Shown here: piece after piece, positions 53,622 to 59,806 of the stretch
Layout: every line of letters starts with the position of its first letter
Position numbering within the stretch: position 1 is the stretch's first letter
DNA from: Symbiodinium natans
Taxonomy: Eukaryota; Sar; Dinophyceae; Suessiales; Symbiodiniaceae
Assembly: GCA_905221605.1 (NCBI GenBank)
Contig: CAJNDS010000845.1
Location: 1 to 59,806, forward strand
Direction of reading: 5' to 3'
DNA length: 59,806 bases
Translations under genes and position numbers: made by a program
Notes under the pieces: model-generated
Seen by the model: the letters and a program-made list of their open reading frames with translations, nothing else
The model's database searches: none
What the model was told of the DNA's origin: nothing

Positions 53622-54585
53622 TGCTCTTCTCTTTGCACACGGAACTTTGCGAAGGTCTTTGAGTTGTGAAAGTGCTTTCTATGTTTGCGACACAGGACTC
53701 GGCGACTGCCGCACCTTGAGCTTAGTTGATGATTTTAATGACCACGTCCCACAAATGGCGGTTTGTCAATGCTGTTGGCGTCTGTCAAACCAGAAATAGA
53801 CTGTACTTCCTGCATGAGGCGGCACAGAGGTTCCTGGTTTGCTGCCCTGAAAAGGCACATCTCTGCCCACCACTCAATCTGATTTGTCGGTTTTGTCACG
53901 AGCCAGCTACAGCTATCCAACCCAGCCTCGTGCTCACAAGAGTCTACCCTTGAACCAGCCAAGGGTTACAGCCCACCTGCGCTCCTCTACTCTAAAGCAG
54001 GAGCATATCTCTTGCTTCCACACCGTTCCTCCCAGGAATCCCACACGACGCTACATCTGAACAGCTACGGTCGGCATCCTACTTCTGGGTCTTTACGCTC
54101 ATGGACAAATGTCGTAGGATCCGCATCGCAAACCCTTCCCAGCGACTAAGGCCATGTCTACATAATAAAGCCTCCACCTGCATCTCGCCTCCTACTCGCC
54201 CCATAAAACAACAGCATATCTCCTGCATGTACGTCCCACCCCCTTTGCTAGAATTGTGCCGGCGTAGGCCCCAAACAGTGTAAGGCCGGCACGATGGCAC
54301 ATCGCAAGCGTCACTCACAAGAGCATACTCCAAGGCCGACAGTTCTACACTTCAACAGGAGCATGCGCCGAATTGTTCCGTGGGACGATGCCAAACAACC
54401 ACGACCGCCGAAACGCACAGCCCGCGGGGCCAAAACGAGCCCAGGCAAGAGCCTGGAACCGGTAGGACGCTGCAAAGGCAGCTCGCTCTACTTCGAAACT
54501 AGACAAGGCCGCGATACTTGTCGTATCAAGTCACATACTTGTCGTTGAAACAAATTGCCGTTGTCAGGTCTTAGAAAGTGAACTG

Positions 54586-54613
54586 AGGGTTTAGGATTGA
54601 GGGTTTAGGGTTC
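54586..54613. repeat. Telomere-type array (TTTAGGG on plus)
   Basis: Four degenerate units; in minus sense it starts 4 bases after a GT donor (AAGAAC/GTGAACCCTAAACCC). Confidence 0.88.
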
Positions 54614-54835
54614 ACGTTCTTGCCGTCAGCAGCACTGACTGCTTCAAGGCGAATGGTAACAAATAACACATCGTATCAAGTTGCATCTTCTTTACAACCT
54701 TCCGGCCTTGCAGAGCGTCTGCAGTGCGTAAGACTGGCCCAAGTCGAACGTGCCAAGCTGTCGCACAGCATTCCCGACGTTGATGTCGAAGGCCGGCGCC
54801 ACAAAGTAATGAGGCATCTCCGCCAAGTTGACATC
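54614..54835 (-). CDS. Two small exons of a hypothetical protein
   Basis: Exon at 54835 to about 54710 starts after CTCTTAG: DVNLAEMPHYFVAPAFDINV, then GNAVRQLGTFDLGQSYALQT and LCK, with a possible GC donor (AAG/GCCGG). A second segment at about 54660-54614 reads EAVSAADGKN and ends at a GT donor leading into the telomere-type array. Texture is convincing for the first, weaker for the second. Confidence 0.45.
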
Positions 54836-55012
54836 CTAAGAGCACTGCATAGCACTGCTTTCAGATAGAGTTAACACTGAGCAGCATTGCAGCATCAGCG
54901 TACAAGGCCAGAACCTGAAGGAGAAAAGTTTGCGATCAGAAGACGGTTAGGCCCGGCGGTTAGTAAACCGACCCGCATCTCCATCTAGATATCTCACCTG
55001 GCCCGAAATGCG

Positions 55013-55291
55013 TCAGGTGCTTGGTGCTGGCAGGGCTTCTTGACGCTTCTGAACTTGGTTTGGCTTTACGGTGCTTCTGGGGGGATTACAACTTGATGAA
55101 GACTGGCCTAGGCTGCGCCCACACCATGCTTCAGGGGTAGGGTCTCTTGCCTCCCAAAGAGTTCGCAAGTGACAAGTGTCTCCCAAGCAGCAAAGCTCGA
55201 ACGTAAAATACTCGTCCCAACAATCCTCGCGGCCCCGAGGTCCATGCGTCGTGTCACAGCATTGCCCAGCATCGATATTGTTCCGGTTCAC
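55013..55291 (-). CDS. Exon with CC...CW...CC cysteine-rich motif
   Basis: Minus frame with IDAGQCCDTTHGPRGREDCW and DEYFTFELCCLGDTC. The CW-x(7)-CC pattern (CWDEYFTFELCC) is one I associate with a small cysteine domain repeated in many Symbiodiniaceae proteins, often next to glycosyl- or methyltransferase domains; this is from memory and unverified. The exon opens near an AG (CTGTGAG) and the C-terminal part (PSTVKPNQVQ-like) is low complexity. Frames upstream at 55300-55900 (for example FTFLSHDFFDEPTPCAIHSV at about 55390-55330) may be further exons. Confidence 0.5.
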   Translation of the reverse strand: MNRNNIDAGQCCDTTHGPRGREDCWDEYFTFELCCLGDTCHLRTLWEARDPTPEAWCGRSLGQSSSSCNPPRSTVKPNQVQKRQEALPAPST

Positions 55292-56643
55292 TCCTCACAG
55301 GTGTCGGCACTCAGCCAGGCACCACGGCCACGGAATGAATTGCGCACGGTGTTGGCTCGTCAAAGAAGTCATGGGATAAGAAAGTGAAATGTCTGGATTT
55401 CCGAGATTCATGAATCTGCCATCGCCATTCCAAACGCTCTCCAGACATCTCTGTGGGCACTGAACTGTCGACTGTTTTAGCTTCTGGTTCAAAATTTCTT
55501 CGTTGCGAGGTCGACACGGCCAGCGATTTCCTCTGTGCAAAGTATCATCTCTTCCTCGAAGAGGCTGTCTTCGAACTTCATCGGTCATACAAAAGCGAAA
55601 ATTCATGACCCTTTTGGGGTTTCTGAAATGGACCCTTGTTGGGGTTCCTTTTTTTGATTCTATTCTATTCGGGGGTGGGAAACACCCATTTGGCGCTTCG
55701 CTTTCTACATGCAGGGCGACCTCAGGCAAAACCTTATAAACCTCACTGAGCGAGACATCACGTTTGGTGGCTTGCAACGGCCTCCACAAACCTGCAGCAT
55801 TGGAAATTCTGATTCGAGACCAAAGATGATTCAACGTCTGGTCGAAGACTAAGTGGGTAAGTCTGATCAATTTCCAAGACTTCCATGCCTGAGACACAGC
55901 AACAAAAGCAGACTACGCCAAACTGCTGGAAATTCGCTCTTTTGCGCTTGGACCAGAGTTTGTCTGCGAGTTAGGCTATTGGCGTTGGGCTTTGCAAGTT
56001 CGCTCCGCTACACGCTTTTCTTGCTTTTTTCCACCCCCGGCAGCCCCAGACTCTGGCATGGAAGACAGTCTTGGGCAAACTCTCAATTCCAGAGATCCAA
56101 GCCCCGCATCAGAAACGCTCTGCCGAGGCGAAGATGTACTTAACCAGCACTCATGCCGTGAAGGTTTTTGACGTGTGGCACTGTTCTGGATGCTGTTGAG
56201 GTGTCTTGAACTGCGAACCTTGCGACGACTCCACTGAGGCAAGCACCCAACTCGTCCAGCCAACACAGTCGCGAGCCGCTGGTTGAAACCGGAGGCCACG
56301 TGTGGTGAGCTGTGATCAGTGTTGGATAATGGATGCCGCCTGCGTAAACGGCCTTTTCTCTGGGCCGCCACCGCGTCCGGAGCTTGTATAAGCAATCAAT
56401 AAACGCCTGTGGCACATCCGCGGGAAAAAAGCATCAACAAACTAGTCATTAGCAATCCATTGTCGCAGAAAGTCATTGCCCATGTAATGCTTTAGTTGGT
56501 GCGGTCAAGCTACGGACCTGTTCCGCGTGTTCAGCCACTCGGTCTTAAACCCTTGCTGCGCGAAGTCTGTGGCTTGGAAGCGCTTGTTGCACGATTCACG
56601 GCCTTCTCGTTCCAACTGAGTCTCTTGTAGCCACGTCTCACGC

Positions 56644-57240
56644 TCACCTTGTTGTGACCTTCACGGGGTGCGATTCGATGCTTGATCCGCGACTGACAAA
56701 CACACTCGAGTCGACAAACCACACAATACGAAATGCCAACACCACAGCCAATGGTGTCAGAAACGTGCCGAAGTGCCTGCCAAAGCGTATGCACAGCAAG
56801 ACGATGTGCAAAAGCAAACGGAACTCGAAAACTGCGGCCATGGCTTGCGCATCCCGAGACTCACAGCGAGTTAGCCGCTGAGTTGGTATGTCCAAGGGCC
56901 TGTGTGTGCCTGCTGATGCAATGACTTGTTGGGAAATATGATGGAAACTTGTGAACGCACGTACGAGTAACAATGCACAAGCCCAAGTCATGAACGACCG
57001 GTCGTGCTGGTCGTGCTGACAGGCTGTGGAGCCGGCAAGCAACAAAAGCAACTGGGGACCTCGTACAAAATCGCACACCGGTCATGACTTCGCCCCCACC
57101 ACCATCGTAGGAATCGCCCGATGCAACATCGTGCACCAGTGCCTGCCGCACCTTGGGAAGCAGCGAGGCCACCAAGCAACACCATGTTGCCCATGCTGGC
57201 CAGCTTTCTACGATCAGTTGGTATAGGGTTACCTGGAATG
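56644..57240 (-). CDS. Probable membrane protein exons
   Basis: Minus segments about 57236-57100 (LASMGNMVLLGGLAA, then LLPKVRQALVHDVASGDSY) and about 56880-56644. The latter holds two hydrophobic helices (LLLHIVLLCIRFG and FLTPLAVVLAFRIVWFV), ending ESHPVKVTTR and TGA. It reads as the C-terminal part of a polytopic membrane protein. No family motif recognised. Confidence 0.4.
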
Positions 57241-57920
57241 CAATCGCGGCGAACTTCGTTCAAGCTGTACCTGGTTGAGTTATGTTGAGTGTCAACAGTG
57301 CGTAATTGCCTATTGCTGCATCCGAATACATATACTCGCATGAATTAAGCCGCATTCCTTGGGTCGGGTGTCGCACAGCACAATGGCAGATGATTGCAAC
57401 GCTCCTTGAGCTTCGCATCAGTGCAACGAGTCAGCCTCTGTCGGGTCGCGACCCTAAGCGCATTTGGCAGGGAGAGAGAGCTCGTCACAGTACCACTGTT
57501 GCAGGTCACTGCCCAAAACCGAAGCTTTATCATGGTACATTGCAACCGGTCTTGTGATCTGTGCTCGTGATTGGCCAAAGCCCTTTCCCTGTCACCTGAT
57601 GCACGGGACATTCGGCCAAACAACCTCAAACCGATCCTCCCAGCCAACTCCTGCTTCCAGCTACGGCGTGGTCCACTTTGAGCAGCTTCGCTGGAGTCTG
57701 TGCTGTGTTGCAACCGTTTTGGCTGCTCAGATCTGCGCAAAGCTTCGCATCCGGCTGTGCAAATACCGACCCTTGCCTTGCAGTGAGATTGTGCCAGATG
57801 CACAAAGGATCTACGCCCACGAAACGAGAATCGTGGTTGTTGGGTGCTGGAGAGGCTGCAGCATGCTGCAGCCTGTCAGCTTCTATGATTCTATGAGTTC
57901 AGAACTCCGTCAGGAGGGAA

Positions 57921-58484
57921 TCAGATGAGTCCCACCATTGCTGCCAGCACGACGCCACCGAGCAAGAATCTGGCAGCCATGACAGCCACGGTGACACACG
58001 AGTCGCAAGGCAAACGTGCCAGCAAGACAGGCGGCTCTTGCCCTCCGTGAGGTACATAACCCTCAGGCTCTTGTGGCTAACCAAAAACAGCTGAAGGCCT
58101 GCTGCTGCCTCCACCCACTTCGTACCCAATCAGCCAAGTTGCGGGAGAACGAAAATTGCTTTGGACATGAGGAGCTGCCTTTTCTCGTCTTTTCTGCACA
58201 CTTGTATTGCAGGCAAACATGCTGGGACCTTGTCGAACTAGCATGATTCGGCCGAGCAGCACTAAGACAGAGATGATGGACATGAGGAAAATGAAGCCCT
58301 CAGAAATGAGGGCCGCTTCGAAGCTTTTGCGCAGCACTGGACCAAAGGTATGTGCAACCTACGGCAACTCAGAGCGCAAGAGCGTTGGCAACCAAAGCTT
58401 GCGCTTCGCTCTGAGTACTTCGCGAAAACCACGGCAATGGGGAGCATGGGGCCCAGTGCACCAGCCTTGAGCATCTTCACAGGT
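57921..58484 (-). CDS. Probable polytopic membrane protein, three exons
   Basis: 58484-58400: MLKAGALGPMLPIAVVFAKY, with an ATG at 58474 preceded by GTGAAG. About 58340-58225: SFEAALISEGFIFLMSIISV, then LVLLGRIMLV. About 58005-57921: CVTVAVMAARFLLGGVVLAA, then MVGLI and TGA. Three hydrophobic helices in sense order on minus, with a telomere-type array just upstream. Each exon is short and the junctions are not proven. It could equally be the N-terminal part of the gene continuing at 57.2 kb. Family unknown. Confidence 0.42.
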
Positions 58485-58494
58485 CTCTTTCCGG

Positions 58495-58550
58495 AACCCT
58501 AAACCCTTTATGATCCCTAAACCCCAAACCCTAAACCCTAAAACCTAAAC
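58495..58550. repeat. Telomere-type array (CCCTAAA on plus)
   Basis: Six degenerate units, about 12-20 bases upstream (minus sense) of the candidate first exon of the membrane protein gene. Confidence 0.93.
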
Positions 58551-58724
58551 AAACTGTATTAGCAAAACTCGGAGCCCGGCCACAGCTTGCAAGGGCGCGA
58601 CCCAGGACGGCAAACTTTCAGCCGCGCGGCTTGAGTCCTGAGTTAGACATACTCCGCGGTCGGCTGCCTACTCCCATATTGGGCGGTTGGCAAAATTATG
58701 GTTTTTTTTTGGATCCCAATTATA

Positions 58725-58776
58725 ATACGGCACCTAGTATTTAGGGTACCCCAAAAGGGATCATAGTTTTGACAAC
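58725..58776. repeat. Short dispersed repeat, GGTACCCCAAAAGGGATC family, copy 3
   Basis: TATTTAGGGTACCCCAAAAGG, then GATCATAGTTTTGACAACC, nearly identical to copy 1 at 34155-34200. Confidence 0.6.
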
Positions 58777-59057
58777 CACCCACGTGAGACCAGCCCGCCT
58801 CATCTTCTGGCTCAGTTGCTCGGGTTCTTCTCCTCATGCCTCTGCAACGCTCATGGAGCATGGCGACTTGCACAGAACAATGCCTGTCGATAAACGCCTG
58901 TCGAGCTGTACTCTTGCACATTTGTGAGACATCATCGCAAGTGACCACAAGTCGTTTTGTTTCAGGATTCATGACGCATGGAGCTACTGGTGGACCGAGA
59001 AGTGTTGCTTGCTTGCAACCCCAAGGTCCCTGAAAAATGGTTCATGCCGGCAATTGC

Positions 59058-59100
59058 AAACCCTAAACCCTAAACCCTAAACCCTAAACCCTAAACCCTA
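59058..59100. repeat. Telomere-type array, six CCCTAAA
   Basis: Perfect units on plus. In minus sense it is entered by a GT donor (GGCGAT/GTAGGGTTTAGGG) at the end of the frame at 59102-59800. Confidence 0.97.
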
Positions 59101-59101
59101 C

Positions 59102-59800
59102 ATCGCCTGGATGTGAAGACGAGAAGGTAAAGCCTCCTGGGCCTGGCCGAAAGGTGCAACCATGCACAGCACAAGTGTGATTCTTACGTTCATTCGGGTG
59201 GTTTGTCCTTCCTCTCTTGTTCTCCGTTGTTTGTTGGCGTGTTGCGAGTATGTCACTTTGCTGGCGCCGTATGTTGATGTAGTTTGCTATTTGTTTGCTG
59301 TTCGGCTTGTCGAAGGCTTGTTGCTTTATTGTTGTTGGCGGTTGCGAGGTTATCCTTCCTTCGTCGTTTGTGTGTGTGTGAGAGTGCGATTCACTTCTTG
59401 TTTGTTGTTTGTTGCTTGTTGCTTGTTGCTTGTTGCTTGTTGTTAGTGGTTTTTTGTTGGTTGGTTGTTGTTGGTCGTCGTTGTAGTTGCTGTTGGTTGG
59501 TTGTTGTTGTTGCTTGGCTGTTGGTGGTTGGTTGTTGGTGGTTGGTTGTTGTTGGTTGTTTGTTGGTGTTTGTTTAGTGGTTGCTTGTTGGTTGTTTGTT
59601 TGACTGGTGCGCCTCCAGAAGTGAACACGAAGGTTCCGGGGCCTGTCCTGGCGCAGTGTCCATGCTCTGACTGGTATGGGACCGTGTGGCATCACATACT
59701 TGCGTCCACTGAGCTCAAAACCTGACAAAGTTCCGCCCACCACCAAACTCTGTGCGCATGCCAGGCATGCCGCCACCCGCAAAGAAGGCCTTTCGTGCAC
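59102..59800 (-). CDS. Hypothetical frame with Gln/Asn/Thr-rich low complexity
   Basis: A minus open frame crossing a CAA/CAACCAAC repeat. Protein-like segments flank it: about 59790-59640 (RVAACLACAQSLVVGGTLSG, then RKYVMPHGPIPVRAW) and about 59180-59104 (CAVHGCTFRPGPGGFTFSSS, then HPGD). The middle is repeat-encoded (Gln/Asn/Thr). It may be two exons with the repeat in an intron. It may also continue beyond the window edge. Confidence 0.35.
59395..59612. repeat. GTT/GTTGGTT simple repeat
   Basis: TTGTTGCTTGTTGCTTG, then TTGGTTGGTTGTTG runs on plus. Confidence 0.9.
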
Positions 59801-59806
59801 GCAGCA

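Noticed and set aside
59162-59577. Plus-strand Leu/Val/Cys-rich frames
   Set aside because: They are translations of the GTT/GTTGG simple repeat; apparent transmembrane helices are artefacts.
59058-59806. A chromosome end
   Set aside because: Arrays are short, occur in both orientations through the whole window and are followed by more unique sequence.
1-59806. tRNA, rRNA, snRNA genes and a dinoflagellate spliced-leader relic
   Set aside because: None was recognised by eye. A covariance-model search would be needed to exclude small RNA genes.

Overview
The window looks like nuclear DNA of a dinoflagellate, most likely of the Symbiodiniaceae/Suessiales type. Four things suggest this. Genes are cut into short exons with GC and GA as well as GT splice donors. 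Interstitial TTTAGGG telomere-type arrays occur throughout. Almost every recognisable gene lies on the minus strand. The protein repertoire is protist-like: a single-domain voltage-gated channel with EF-hand, PIP kinase-C2, RBR and RING E3 ligases, an FkbM methyltransferase, a Mei2-like RRM protein and a JmjC oxygenase. No rRNA, tRNA, CRISPR or prokaryotic signal was found. Because most coding units are internal exons, gene ends are approximate and start codons are mostly unknown.

Layout. 1-3.5 kb: a decayed non-LTR reverse transcriptase, minus strand, cut by the window edge. 3.6-7.8 kb: a dispersed repeat copy, two minisatellites, a G/C homopolymer block and a 2.4 kb AT-rich island. 7.9-13.5 kb: an orphan exon, a Mei2-like RRM gene, a hypothetical EF-hand-like gene and a JmjC/NO66-like gene. 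15.2-17.3 kb: a PIP kinase-C2 gene whose second intron is almost entirely a MITE. 19.5-22.8 kb: small orphan exons. 23-25.9 kb: a RING protein and a ubiquitin-like protein. 26.4-30 kb: a voltage-gated cation channel, rebuilt here through S1-S6, pore and EF-hand. 30.8-34.1 kb: an RBR E3 ligase. 35.2-43.5 kb: a huge C-rich proline-coding-like satellite with an inverted segment. 43.6-44.2 kb: a second copy of the dispersed repeat. 44.6-48 kb: hypothetical exons. 52.3-53.1 kb: an FkbM methyltransferase. 54.6-59.8 kb: a cysteine-rich exon, membrane-protein exons and a CAA-rich end.

The most unusual pattern is where the telomere-type arrays sit. Many of the 23 arrays lie within a few tens of bases of an inferred exon edge. 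In the RBR gene the array makes up about half of a phase-consistent 66 bp intron. Several exons run directly into an array that would supply the stop codon. With a MITE family carrying 8 bp target duplications that sits in introns of two neighbouring genes, this suggests that introns here are built from mobile and telomere-derived DNA. This is a hypothesis to be tested with transcripts.
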